Below are positions 17,377 to 24,807 of a stretch of DNA of 64,000 nucleotides, in pieces. Each line of letters opens with the position of its first letter. Positions within the stretch are counted from its first letter, which is position 1. The translations under genes were made by a program, and so were the position numbers. The stretch is from an uncultured Eubacteriales bacterium (GTDB lineage: Bacteria; Bacillota; Clostridia; Oscillospirales; Oscillospiraceae), in contig LT599017.1 of NCBI GenBank assembly GCA_900079765.1, positions 2,263,766 through 2,327,765 on the forward strand. The letters are read 5' to 3'. Under the pieces are notes generated by a model. It searched no databases. It saw only the letters and a list, made by a program, of their open reading frames with translations, and was not told the origin of the DNA.

Positions 17377-17694
17377 GGTTATAGCCCTCCCTGTATTGGT
17401 AACCGCAACCCTGAAATAATGTGTTAGCCCAAATCCTTCCGGGGTTCCGCCGCTGATCAGCCGCTCCTTCTCCGGGCGCGTCAGCTCCTTGATGCGGTAC
17501 TCGAGCCGCGATGCTTCTGCGCGCCCAGGAGCGGCCCAGGCCGCCTCAAACCGAATCGGCCGATGCGACGCGGTATACCTCGCACCCCTTCCCCCCCGCC
17601 CGGCGTGCTCCGAAAAGCGCCGCTCCAGGTCGGTGGTAATTCCCGTGTAAAGGCTATCTCCTTCGCACCTTAGGATGTAGACGTAATATGCCAT
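17377..17694 (-). CDS. GIY-YIG nuclease-family protein, frame open into the ArsC-like gene
   Basis: Starting at the ATG at 17694 (GGTGGAGG upstream), about 83 residues match the UPF0213/YhbQ GIY-YIG family: YYVYILRC, then LYTGIT, RRFSEH, and a C-terminal EYRIKELTRPEKERLI. Family members resemble the catalytic core of UvrC and homing endonucleases; their role is unclear. No stop codon follows the domain: about 23 unrelated residues lead in frame directly into the complete ArsC-like protein ending at 17026. Either the stop was lost to give a 222-residue fusion, or both the fusion and the separate ArsC-like protein are made from the internal start. Confidence 0.72.
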
Positions 17695-17837
17695 TGGCGT
17701 CGGGCCTCCACCACAGTTTTTCGCTACCAGTATAGCACAAATCAAGGCAAACTGTATAGCTATTTGGCACCAACACGCCCGCCCCGGCTCCGGTCCTCTA
17801 TCCCGGTACCGGAGAGCAGAACTTATTCATTTTTCTC

Positions 17838-17868
17838 TTGACTTCGAGTCCACTCCAAGTGCTAGACT
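17838..17868 (+). promoter_or_regulatory. MerR-type promoter with 19-bp spacer before the DUF362 gene
   Basis: TTGACT (17838-17843) and TAGACT (17863-17868) are 19 bp apart. The spacer holds an inverted repeat, CTTCGAGT-CC-ACTCCAAG, like the operators of NmlR/AdhR-type MerR regulators. A second 10-bp inverted repeat (GCTAGACTTT 17861-17870 with 17880-17889) overlaps the -10 box. No merR gene is adjacent. Confidence 0.7.
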
Positions 17869-17907
17869 TTATTTACAAAAAAGTCTAGCAGAAACGAGGA
17901 GTAAGTC

Positions 17908-18774
17908 ATGACATCAAAGGTCTATTTCACGAAAGAGATCAGCCCCCAGCGACTGGTCGAAATTTATGACGCACTGGGCGTCACACTCTCCGGGAAGGTC
18001 GCCGTTAAGCTCTCCACTGGTGAGCCGGGCGGGCACAACTTCCTCCAGCCTGCGCTGATCGCCCCCCTGGTAAAAAAGCTGGACGGCACCATTGTGGAAT
18101 GCAACACCGCCTATGAGGGCAAGCGCTACACCTCCGCCGACCACTGGAAGGCCGTGCGCGACCACGGCTTTCTCGATGTGGCCCCTTGTGACATCATGAA
18201 CGAGGAGGGAGAACTTGCCCTCCCCGTAGAGGGTGGGTTCCACCTGAAGGAGAACTACGTGGGCTCGCACCTCCAGAATTACGGCTCTATGCTGATGCTC
18301 TCCCACTTCAAGGGCCACGCGATGGGTGGCTTTGGCGGCGCGCTGAAGAACATGTCCATCGGCGTGGCCTCCTCCCATGGGAAGGCCGTCATCCATGGGT
18401 CGGGGGACCCCGCCCAGCTCTGGACCGGTGACCACGACTCCTTCCTGGAGTCGATGGCGGACGCCTGCCAGGCAGTGATGGCGCATATTGGCCGGGAGAA
18501 CATCGTTTATGCCAGCGTGGCAAACCGCCTTTCGGTGGACTGCGACTGCGATTCCAATCCCCACGAGCCTGAGATGGCGGACCTGGGTATCTTCGCCTCC
18601 ACCGACCCCGTGGCCCTGGACCAGGCCTGTGTGGACGCGGTGTACGCCTCCCCCGACCCGGGAAAGGCGGCGCTGATCGAGCGCATAGAATCCCGCAACG
18701 GCATCCACACAGTAGAGGCCGCGGCGTCCCTGGGGTTGGGCTCCAGGGAGTACGAGCTCATCACACTCGACTGA
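17908..18774 (+). CDS. DUF362 domain-containing protein
   Basis: The 288-residue protein fits DUF362: a KVAVKLSTGEPGG segment near residue 30, LMLSHFKGHAMGGFGGALKNMSIG near 128-152, and DPVALDQACVD near 232. Members are often fused to 4Fe-4S ferredoxin domains; this one is not, and it lacks CxxC clusters. The biochemical function is unknown. GAGGAG lies 8 bases before the ATG. A terminator follows the gene, so it is monocistronic. The MerR-type promoter suggests induction by an electrophile, aldehyde or metal signal (inference from the operator style). Confidence 0.85.
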   Translation: MTSKVYFTKEISPQRLVEIYDALGVTLSGKVAVKLSTGEPGGHNFLQPALIAPLVKKLDGTIVECNTAYEGKRYTSADHWKAVRDHGFLDVAPCDIMNEEGELALPVEGGFHLKENYVGSHLQNYGSMLMLSHFKGHAMGGFGGALKNMSIGVASSHGKAVIHGSGDPAQLWTGDHDSFLESMADACQAVMAHIGRENIVYASVANRLSVDCDCDSNPHEPEMADLGIFASTDPVALDQACVDAVYASPDPGKAALIERIESRNGIHTVEAAASLGLGSREYELITLD

Positions 18775-18807
18775 TAAGATCCCTTTCTGCTCGTCAGCCT
18801 TCTAAAG

Positions 18808-18834
18808 GCCGCCGTTTATACCGGCGGCTTTTTT
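18808..18834 (+). terminator. Rho-independent terminator after the DUF362 gene
   Basis: GCCGCCG (18808-18814) pairs with CGGCGGC (18822-18828), followed by six T. Confidence 0.88.
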
Positions 18835-18840
18835 GTACTC

Positions 18841-18869
18841 TTGTACTTTTCCTACTCATTTGCTATACT
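18841..18869 (+). promoter_or_regulatory. Promoter of the YgiD-like dioxygenase gene
   Basis: TTGTAC (18841-18846) and TATACT (18864-18869) are spaced by 17 bp, about 45 bases before the start codon. Confidence 0.7.
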
Positions 18870-18914
18870 CTCTGTATCGACGCCCCCTCCGCAGGGGCGA
18901 AACAGGAGGTCATA

Positions 18915-19685
18915 ATGATGGAACGGATGCCCGTACTGTTCGTTGGGCACGGCTCGCCCATGAACGCCATTGAGAAAAACCAGTTCACCGACCAGTGGGA
19001 GGCGCTGGGGAAAATGCTCCCGCGGCCCAAGGCCATCCTCTCCGTCTCCGCCCACTGGTATACGGCGGGCAGCCGGGTCACGGATTCCCCCGCTCCCAGG
19101 ACGGTCTACGATATGTACGGTTTCCCGGAGGAGCTGTACAAGATCGTCTATGGCGCGCCCGGCGCGCCGGAGATCGCCCACCGGACTCAGGCACTGCTGA
19201 CACGTCCCACCGAGATCGACAATACCTGGGGCATTGACCATGGCACCTGGTCCGTCCTCCACCGGGTCTACCCTGCCGCGGACATCCCGCTGTTCCAGCT
19301 CAGCGTGGATAAAAGCGCCCCATTGGAGGCCCACTACCAGCTCGGCCAGGCGCTCCGGCCTCTCAGAGAGGAGGGAGTGCTGATCTTCGGCAGCGGAAAC
19401 GTGGTTCACAACCTGGGCAGGGTAGCCTGGGACATGAAGGGCGGCTATCCCTGGGCTGAGGAGTTCGACCACACGGTCAAGGATAATATCTTGGCAAAAA
19501 ATCACGGAAAACTGTTCCATCTTGAACAGCTTGGCCCCGCCGCCGCCCTCTCGGTCCCCTACCCGGACCACTACGCGCCGCTCCTCTATATCCTTGGCGC
19601 CAGCGACGCCGAGGACCGGGTTTCGGTCTTCAACGACGAGTGCGTGCTCGGTTCTCTCTCCATGACGAGCTACCTCTTCCAATAA
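18915..19685 (+). CDS. Extradiol dioxygenase of the YgiD / LigB family (4,5-DOPA dioxygenase-like)
   Basis: The 256-residue protein matches the class III extradiol dioxygenase family named after 4,5-DOPA dioxygenase: LFVGHGSPMNA near residue 7 (first metal histidine), SVSAHWYT near 42, WGIDHGTWSVLHRVYP near 108 and GSGNVVHNLG near 158. Homologues use non-haem iron or zinc and open catechol-type rings; use of oxygen is surprising for a strict anaerobe, so another reaction is possible. AGGAGG lies 5 bases upstream of the ATG, the family length is normal, and the gene has its own promoter and terminator. Confidence 0.86.
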   Translation: MMERMPVLFVGHGSPMNAIEKNQFTDQWEALGKMLPRPKAILSVSAHWYTAGSRVTDSPAPRTVYDMYGFPEELYKIVYGAPGAPEIAHRTQALLTRPTEIDNTWGIDHGTWSVLHRVYPAADIPLFQLSVDKSAPLEAHYQLGQALRPLREEGVLIFGSGNVVHNLGRVAWDMKGGYPWAEEFDHTVKDNILAKNHGKLFHLEQLGPAAALSVPYPDHYAPLLYILGASDAEDRVSVFNDECVLGSLSMTSYLFQ

Positions 19686-19690
19686 AAAGG

Positions 19691-19723
19691 CGGCGCCTGT
19701 TATAAAACAGGCGCCGTTTTTTT
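19691..19723. terminator. Strong terminator after the dioxygenase gene
   Basis: A perfect 11-bp stem (19691-19701 with 19706-19716) with loop ATAA is followed by seven T on the plus strand. Confidence 0.9.
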
Positions 19724-19725
19724 AA

Positions 19726-19933
19726 TTATTCGTCCCACTCGTCGTCGGACAGGTCGGGCGGGGCAAAGCGCACGAGCTGCCCCCCTGCCTATCTCCTGGA
19801 GCCGGGCAGCCAGGGAGGAGACCGTCTCGCCATCCCGGTTCACGCAGGCCTCGATGAGGGCGGGAAGGTTCACCCCGGCCAGTACCTCCACGGTCTGACG
19901 GAGGGTGGGCAAAAGCTTGAGGGTCTCGTTAAA
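19726..19933 (-). pseudogene. Remnant of a mannose-family PTS EIIA gene (C-terminal part, frameshifted)
   Basis: On the minus strand the segment FNETLKLLPTLRQ, then VEVLAGVNLPALIEACVNRD and SSLAARLQEIG, matches the second half of EIIA-Man domains. After EIG the frame breaks at a run of six G; the other frame continues AGGQLVRFAPPDLSDDEWDE and stops at 19726. The N-terminal half with the phosphorylated histidine is missing, so the gene is dead. It ends head-to-head against the truncated GntR gene on the other strand. Confidence 0.7.
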
Positions 19934-20431
19934 AACACGGTGGTGAGCGCCAAGGTACCCAGCCTGCTGGGCTTTACCGATGAGATCACCAGCATGGGAA
20001 TGACTCCCCGCACCGAGGTGGTCTCCTTCCAGCTGATGAAGGTGCCCGACAAGCTGCACCACACCTTAGGTATTGACAAAGACGAAATGGTATACTACAT
20101 TCGCCGGGTCCGGTACGCGGACAATGTTCCCTTCGTACGGGAGACCACCCACATGTCGGCCAGACTGTACCCCGACGTGTCCATGAAGATACTCAGCGGC
20201 TCCAAATACCACTATTTTGAGGACGAGCTGGGGCTGAAGATCGCCTACAGCCAGCACACCGTCACTCCCATTTTGCCCCCGGAGGACATCACGGAGCTGT
20301 TCGGCCTGTCTGCCCAGCAGCCCATCATCAAGGTGGGCAACACCACCTTTTTGGAAAACGGGCAGGTAATGGACTATACCGAACTGGTGATGAACTCACC
20401 TAAGTACCAGCTGCGGTATATCAAGCAGTAG
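19934..20431 (+). pseudogene. GntR-family regulator lacking its DNA-binding domain (UTRA domain only)
   Basis: About 163 residues match the UTRA effector domain of HutC/GntR regulators: SLLGFTDEITSMGMTPRTEVVSF, then GIDKDEMVYYIRRVRYADN, PFVRETTHM and a C-terminal DYTELVMNSPKYQLRYIKQ. The winged helix that should precede it is absent, and the only start is a GTG at 19940 without a ribosome binding site. The intact gene probably stood divergent to a mannose-family PTS operon; a deletion removed both 5' ends and the shared promoter. A residual UTRA protein cannot be excluded. Confidence 0.72.
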
Positions 20432-20444
20432 GGCTATACGTAAA

Positions 20445-20476
20445 AAGCTCCGAGCCGCGGCTCGGAGCTTTTTTTA
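20445..20476. terminator. Bidirectional terminator between the GntR remnant and the TauE gene
   Basis: An 11-bp stem (20445-20455 with 20460-20470) is flanked by A-run and T-run, so it can serve both convergent genes. Confidence 0.88.
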
Positions 20477-20479
20477 TAT

Positions 20480-21271
20480 TCAGGCAATCAGGTTCTTGAT
20501 GATGTTGAAGACCGAGATGGCGAGGACCAGGAGCTGGACGGCATTAAAGGCCTTTTCTACCGCAGCCTCACTGCACTTCTTGTTAAAGCTGGCCCCGATG
20601 AATCCTCCGGCGATGGCCCCCACCACCATGACGGGCAGGAGGGTAAGGTCGTACACAGCAAAGCCGGTGGTAATGGCCAGGGTGGTCAGCTTGGAAATCT
20701 GGGCGAAAAGGATGGTGATGATGGAGCAAACGGTGGCCGTCTTGGTATCATAAGAGAAGAGGTAGACGATGAGGGCCACGTTGATGGGCCCTCCGCCGAT
20801 GCCCAGGAAGGACGAGCACACCCCCAGAAATACGCCTACCAGCAGGGACACGGGGACACCCTTGAGCGTGAGACTTTGTATCTTGCTCTTATTGCGCATA
20901 TAAATGTAGACGGCCAGGATGAGGAGGGAAAGCAGAACGTTCTGCACCACCGTCACCAGCCGGTCTAGCTGGAGGGTCGCAACGATTGCAGAGAGCATCC
21001 ACTGTCCGATGAGCCCCCCCGCCACCGACCCAAGGGCCAGGGGGATGGCGGTCTCGAATGGGATTTTCGTCTTCGCCAACATCTGCTTGCCAATGGACAC
21101 TACCGACATGGCAAATACCGTGATGGCCGAGAGGACACCGATGGTCTGCACGTCAAAGTCGTGAAGCAGGTCCAAAAGGGGCTTGATGATCACCCCGCCA
21201 CCCATGCCGGTCATTGACCCGGCCGTTGTGGCGCCGATGGCGATGAGGAAGTAAAGTACTGCTTGAATCAT
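20480..21271 (-). CDS. TauE/SafE family sulfite/sulfonate exporter-like membrane protein
   Basis: The 263-residue protein has seven to eight membrane helices and two related halves, each with a glycine-rich motif: TAGSMTGMGGGVIIKPLL near residue 19 and CSSFLGIGGGPINVALIVYL near 160. These are typical of TauE/SafE (DUF81), proposed to export sulfite, sulfoacetate or related anions. The ATG at 21271 has GGAGG 8 bases upstream; an earlier in-frame ATG overlaps that site. The neighbour on the same strand is an anaerobic sulfatase maturase, which hints at shared sulfur-compound handling, but a terminator separates the two. Confidence 0.9.
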   Translation of the reverse strand: MIQAVLYFLIAIGATTAGSMTGMGGGVIIKPLLDLLHDFDVQTIGVLSAITVFAMSVVSIGKQMLAKTKIPFETAIPLALGSVAGGLIGQWMLSAIVATLQLDRLVTVVQNVLLSLLILAVYIYMRNKSKIQSLTLKGVPVSLLVGVFLGVCSSFLGIGGGPINVALIVYLFSYDTKTATVCSIITILFAQISKLTTLAITTGFAVYDLTLLPVMVVGAIAGGFIGASFNKKCSEAAVEKAFNAVQLLVLAISVFNIIKNLIA

Positions 21272-21317
21272 GTGAAATGCCTCCAAAAAATCTCTTTTTT
21301 CGTCTCAAACCGCCTGC

Positions 21318-21347
21318 AAAAGCTCGCCCGAGTCTGGGCGAGCTTTT
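21318..21347. terminator. Bidirectional terminator after the sulfatase maturase gene
   Basis: AAAAGCTCGCCC (21318-21329) pairs perfectly with 21336-21347. Confidence 0.85.
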
Positions 21348-21363
21348 GATTTGTGAAGATACT

Positions 21364-22494
21364 TTATGTCCTGGACCTGGCCTCGGTCTCCAGCCGGGCA
21401 ATATGGGTGATGCGGTCCCCCGCGTAGTCGAATAGCCGTTGGAAGGCTTCACAGTAGTAGTTTTTCAGCACGCCGTCCTCCCCATGCCAGTCCCGCTTGC
21501 AGCCGCCGTTGCAGAGCTGAAACCATTTGCAGCTCCCGCAGGCGTCGGGTTTCCGCTCTCCCCCGGCCAGGAACTCTTTGGCCTTGCCGCTCTCGGCCAG
21601 CTCGTCCAGCGGGGTTTCTCCCACCTTGCCCAGTTTCCACTCGTCCAGCACATAGAAGTCGCAGGGATAGAGGCTGCCATCCCCCTCCGCCACAAAGTAG
21701 CTCCCACAGCTCCCCGAGGTGGCGCAGGTCCCGGCGGGCAGCCCCATAGCCAGGTGGACATAGTCGTCAAAGAGGCGTACGCTGATGTACTGCCCCAACT
21801 CCCAGTCCCGGTACCAGGCATCGAAAAGGCCGCAGAGGAAGTTTCCGTAGTCCTTGGGCTTTAAGGAGAAGGGCATGCCGCCCCGGGCCTCCTCCAGGGG
21901 GTCCAGGCAGGGGATAAACTGGAGGTAGCGCACCCCCAGGCCCTTAAGGGCGCTGTACACCTGCTGGGGATGGCGTGCGCAGCTTCCGGTGACGACGCAG
22001 AGGAGGTTCACGTCCACTCCCCGCGCCAGGAGAAGTTTCACCGTCCCCACCACCCGCTCGTAGGTGCCCTGTCCCTTCGTGTCAACGCGGTGGCGGTCAT
22101 GGAGGCTCTTATTCCCGTCCACCGAGACGCCTACGAGGAAGTTGTGCGTCCGGAAGAAGTCGGCCCACTCCTCGTTGATTGTGAGACCATTGGTCTGGAT
22201 GGAATAGGTCACCCCCACCCTGCTGGGCCGGTGCTTTTCCACCAGGGCGACGAAATTGCGGAAATAGCCGAGCCCCGCCACGGTGGGTTCCCCGCCCTGA
22301 AAGGCAAAGCTCACATTGGTCCTCGGCTCGGCCGCGCGAAAAGCGGAAATGACCAACTCCTCGGCGGTCTCCCCGGACATAATGCCCAGATTCGCCACCT
22401 CCCGGTTCTCCGCCACGTCGGCATAAAAACAATACCGGCACCGCAGATTGCACAGGCTGGAAGCCGGCTTGATCAAAAAACTCACTTGTTTCAT
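21364..22494 (-). CDS. Anaerobic sulfatase-maturating enzyme family radical SAM protein
   Basis: The 376-residue protein has the radical SAM cluster CNLRCRYC (Cys15, Cys19, Cys22; CX3CX2C), SAM-binding FQGGEPT near residue 66, and a C-terminal SPASM region with seven to eight cysteines (CATSGSCG, YPCDFY, ACGSCKWFQLCNGGCKRD at about 258-345) that bind two further 4Fe-4S clusters. anSME enzymes oxidise an active-site Cys or Ser of arylsulfatases to formylglycine without oxygen. No sulfatase gene lies in this window, so the substrate is elsewhere or is a different peptide. AGGAG lies 7 bases before the ATG. It has its own promoter and terminator. Confidence 0.9.
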   Translation of the reverse strand: MKQVSFLIKPASSLCNLRCRYCFYADVAENREVANLGIMSGETAEELVISAFRAAEPRTNVSFAFQGGEPTVAGLGYFRNFVALVEKHRPSRVGVTYSIQTNGLTINEEWADFFRTHNFLVGVSVDGNKSLHDRHRVDTKGQGTYERVVGTVKLLLARGVDVNLLCVVTGSCARHPQQVYSALKGLGVRYLQFIPCLDPLEEARGGMPFSLKPKDYGNFLCGLFDAWYRDWELGQYISVRLFDDYVHLAMGLPAGTCATSGSCGSYFVAEGDGSLYPCDFYVLDEWKLGKVGETPLDELAESGKAKEFLAGGERKPDACGSCKWFQLCNGGCKRDWHGEDGVLKNYYCEAFQRLFDYAGDRITHIARLETEARSRT

Positions 22495-22553
22495 AGTGCG
22501 CTCCTATTTTATGTGCTCCTCCAGGCTTTCCCCGCTCGGCAGCGTTGGTAATC

Positions 22554-22582
22554 AGTATAGCACAGCATCCCTCCCAGGTCAA
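22554..22582 (-). promoter_or_regulatory. Promoter of the sulfatase maturase gene
   Basis: On the minus strand TTGACC (22577-22582) and TATACT (22554-22559) are spaced by 17 bp. Confidence 0.72.
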
Positions 22583-22599
22583 AAAATAATACGGTGCGC

Positions 22600-22628
22600 T
22601 TGCGGTACGACCCCGCCTATATTATAAT
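22600..22628 (+). promoter_or_regulatory. Promoter of the immunity-protein-like gene
   Basis: TTGCGG (22600-22605) and TATAAT (22623-22628) are spaced by 17 bp. The -35 boxes of this promoter and the divergent one lie only 17 bases apart. Confidence 0.68.
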
Positions 22629-22654
22629 GAACAAGATGTAGGAGGACTGATTCC

Positions 22655-23182
22655 ATGCCAAAGGTACGAAAGATGCTGGGGCGTGCGGATGATCCCTGCG
22701 TGCTCTCCCTTATGGGACTGATGGACACCCAGAGCAAGGCCACCATCGCCCGCTGGTGCCTGGATTATGCGCGGACAGAGTTTTTGCCCATTTACCAAAA
22801 GGCACATCCGGAGGACGGGCGGGGAGTGGCGGCACTGGATGCCGCAGAGCGCTGGCTTGCGGGGGAATTGAAGCTGCCCAGCGTGAAGAAACTGATCCTG
22901 GAGACACACGCCGCCGCCCGGGAGTTAGAGAATGACCCCGTCGCCCAGGCTGCAATTCGTGCGGTGGGACAGGCCGCCTCGGTGGTCCACGTGGCCACCC
23001 ACGCGCTGGGCATGGTCTTTTATGGCGCTGCCGCTACTGCCTATGACCGGTTGGGGCTGGAGGAGCCGCCGCAAATCTACGACGCGCTTTTTCTGGAGGA
23101 GTGTACCCGTGCAAAAGCCGCTTTGGCTTCTATCGCCGTGCCCGACGAGCCCAACCCGGTAAAGCTAAAATGGTACTGCTGA
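22655..23182 (+). CDS. Putative immunity protein (Imm-5-like helical protein)
   Basis: The 175-residue protein is all-helical and rich in Ala, with the pattern ARWCLDYARTEFLPIYQ, then DAAERWLAGE, AAARELENDPVAQAAIRAVGQAASVVHVATHALG. This resembles proteins annotated as putative immunity proteins (Imm-5-like), named from their place in polymorphic toxin loci. I see no toxin gene nearby, so the label is a family name rather than a proven role. GTAGGAGGA lies 9 bases before the ATG. It is monocistronic with a good promoter. Confidence 0.62.
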   Translation: MPKVRKMLGRADDPCVLSLMGLMDTQSKATIARWCLDYARTEFLPIYQKAHPEDGRGVAALDAAERWLAGELKLPSVKKLILETHAAARELENDPVAQAAIRAVGQAASVVHVATHALGMVFYGAAATAYDRLGLEEPPQIYDALFLEECTRAKAALASIAVPDEPNPVKLKWYC

Positions 23183-23204
23183 TAAGTCTTTTTTTAAATT
23201 TGGA

Positions 23205-23233
23205 TTGATTTTTAAGAAGAGTCTCGGTATACT
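23205..23233 (+). promoter_or_regulatory. Ferritin gene promoter
   Basis: TTGATT (23205-23210) and TATACT (23228-23233) are spaced by 17 bp. The leader then contains a 6-bp hairpin, ACAGGC/GCCTGT (about 23243-23261). Confidence 0.7.
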
Positions 23234-23296
23234 GGAACTAGACAGGCAGGCAAGCCTGTTTCTAAACTATAAAATCATCGAAAGAGGTGGCCGAAT

Positions 23297-23809
23297 ATGC
23301 TGAATGAAAAAGTTTCCGAGCTATTAAATAACCAAATTGTCCACGAGTTATATTCTTCCTACCTGTATCTTCATTTTTCTAACTACTATGAGGAGCAGGG
23401 CTTGAAGGGCTTTGCCAATTGGTATATGATCCAGTCCAAGGAGGAGTACGACCACGCCATGCTGTTCGTACGATATATGCAAAACAACGACGTCAAGGTG
23501 ACTTACGGAGCCATCCCCGCCCCCGACGCGGTGCTGGATAATACCATGGTCCCTCTTACCGAAGGCCTAAAGCACGAGCAATTCGTAACCGCGCTGATTC
23601 ACACCATCTACGCCGCTGCGTACGAGGTGAAGGACTTCCGCACCATGCAGTTCCTGGACTGGTTCGTCAAGGAGCAGGGCGAGGAGGAGACCAACGCCAC
23701 CGACCTCATCAAGAAGATGGAGATCTTCGGCAGCGACAGCAAGGGCCTGTACCTGCTGGACCAGGAGCTGGCCACGCGGGTATACGCCGCTCCCAGCCTG
23801 GTGCTGTAA
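23297..23809 (+). CDS. Non-haem ferritin
   Basis: The 170-residue four-helix protein stores iron by oxidising Fe(II) and forming a 24-subunit shell in the cytoplasm. The ferroxidase ligands sit at the canonical places: E17, E50 and H53, with further glutamates at about 94, 127 and 130. GAAAGAGGTGG lies 10 bases upstream of the ATG. Rhodanese and peroxiredoxin genes follow on the same strand, forming a group for iron and oxidative stress, although a weak hairpin lies between them. Confidence 0.94.
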   Translation: MLNEKVSELLNNQIVHELYSSYLYLHFSNYYEEQGLKGFANWYMIQSKEEYDHAMLFVRYMQNNDVKVTYGAIPAPDAVLDNTMVPLTEGLKHEQFVTALIHTIYAAAYEVKDFRTMQFLDWFVKEQGEEETNATDLIKKMEIFGSDSKGLYLLDQELATRVYAAPSLVL

Positions 23810-23823
23810 CACATGAATATGAC

Positions 23824-23855
23824 GGGGAGTGGGCGCGGTTGTGCGTCCGCTCCCC
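23824..23855 (+). terminator. Hairpin after the ferritin gene
   Basis: GGGGAG (23824-23829) pairs with CTCCCC (23850-23855) with partial inner pairing. The T-tract is broken, so termination may be partial and allow reading into the rhodanese gene. Confidence 0.45.
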
Positions 23856-23885
23856 GTTCCCTTTACCATTCGAAAGGAGCGCAAT

Positions 23886-24257
23886 GTGAAAATAGCACTA
23901 TCCGCACTGCTGTTTTCCCTCCTCCTGCTGGTGGGCTGCACACAGAGCGCGGAGTACCAGAAGATTTCCGCCGAGGAGGCCTCGAAGATGATGACTGAGG
24001 AGGTCATTATCCTGGACGTGCGCACCCAGGGGGAGTACGACGAGGGACATATTCCCGGCGCCGTCCTCCTGCCCGACAGCGAGGTCGCCCAGCGGGCGGA
24101 GGAGATATTGCCCAACAAGGGGCAGACCATCCTTGTCTACTGCCGGAGCGGGCGGCGCAGCGCCCTGGCGGCAGAGGCGCTTGCCAAGCTGGGGTACACC
24201 GATGTCTACGACTTCGGCGGCATCATTGACTGGCCCGGCGAAATCACCACAGAATAA
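23886..24257 (+). CDS. Rhodanese-like domain lipoprotein
   Basis: The 123-residue protein has a lipoprotein signal (MKIALSALLFSLLLLVGC, lipobox LVGC, Cys18) followed by a single rhodanese domain with LDVRTQGEYDEGHIPGA and the active-site loop YCRSGRRS (Cys86). Rhodaneses carry sulfur as a persulfide; a surface-anchored one may handle extracellular sulfide or thiols. The start is GTG at 23886, with AAGGAG 6 bases upstream; a longer frame from 23829 would destroy the signal peptide. The peroxiredoxin gene follows by 16 bases and is probably co-transcribed. Confidence 0.9.
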   Translation: MKIALSALLFSLLLLVGCTQSAEYQKISAEEASKMMTEEVIILDVRTQGEYDEGHIPGAVLLPDSEVAQRAEEILPNKGQTILVYCRSGRRSALAAEALAKLGYTDVYDFGGIIDWPGEITTE

Positions 24258-24273
24258 TAAGGAGGAGAACACA

Positions 24274-24735
24274 ATGCTGGATGTCAACATAAACGCCCCC
24301 GATTTTACCCTTCCCGATAAGGACGGGGTTCCCCACTCCCTGGCCGATTTTAAGGGGAAAAAGGTCGTCCTCTACTTCTACCCCAAGGACGACACGCCGG
24401 GCTGTACCAGCCAGGCCTGCTCCTTTGCCCAGAGCTATGATGCTTTTCTGGACCTGAACGCGGTGGTCATCGGCGTGAGCAAGGACAGCGTAGCGTCCCA
24501 CCAAAAATTTGCCGAGAAGTACGGCCTGCCCTTCCTCCTCCTTTCCGACCCCGAGCTGGCCGCCATCCAGGCCTATGACGTGTGGAAGGAGAAAAAACTC
24601 TACGGCAAGGCCTACATGGGCGTGGAGCGCTCTACCTACGTCATCAGCGAGGAGGGCGTCATCGAGCAGGCTCTCCCAAAGGTCAAGCCCGACACCAACG
24701 CCGCCGAGCTGCTGGCCTATCTCCGCGAGCAGTAA
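24274..24735 (+). CDS. bcp: Thioredoxin-dependent thiol peroxidase (peroxiredoxin, BCP/PrxQ type)
   Basis: The 153-residue cytoplasmic enzyme reduces hydrogen peroxide and organic hydroperoxides. The peroxidatic cysteine is C44 in TPGCT and the resolving cysteine is C49 in QAC, the five-residue spacing of BCP/PrxQ. FYPKDDTPGC and the conserved KYGLPFLLLSD segment confirm the family. GGAGGAG precedes the ATG. It follows the rhodanese lipoprotein gene on the same transcript and protects the anaerobe from oxygen exposure together with the ferritin. Confidence 0.95.
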   Translation: MLDVNINAPDFTLPDKDGVPHSLADFKGKKVVLYFYPKDDTPGCTSQACSFAQSYDAFLDLNAVVIGVSKDSVASHQKFAEKYGLPFLLLSDPELAAIQAYDVWKEKKLYGKAYMGVERSTYVISEEGVIEQALPKVKPDTNAAELLAYLREQ

Positions 24736-24760
24736 GTGCGGTGGTCACAGGCAAGCGAAA

Positions 24761-24805
24761 AGAGGAGACAGGACGGCCAAAAGGCTGCCCTGTCTCCTCT
24801 CTTTA
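24761..24805. terminator. Bidirectional terminator between bcp and the SLH protein gene
   Basis: AGAGGAGACAGG (24761-24772) pairs with 24789-24800, with GGCC-AAAA-GGC inside; A-rich and T-rich flanks serve both convergent genes. Confidence 0.85.
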
Positions 24806-24807
24806 AT

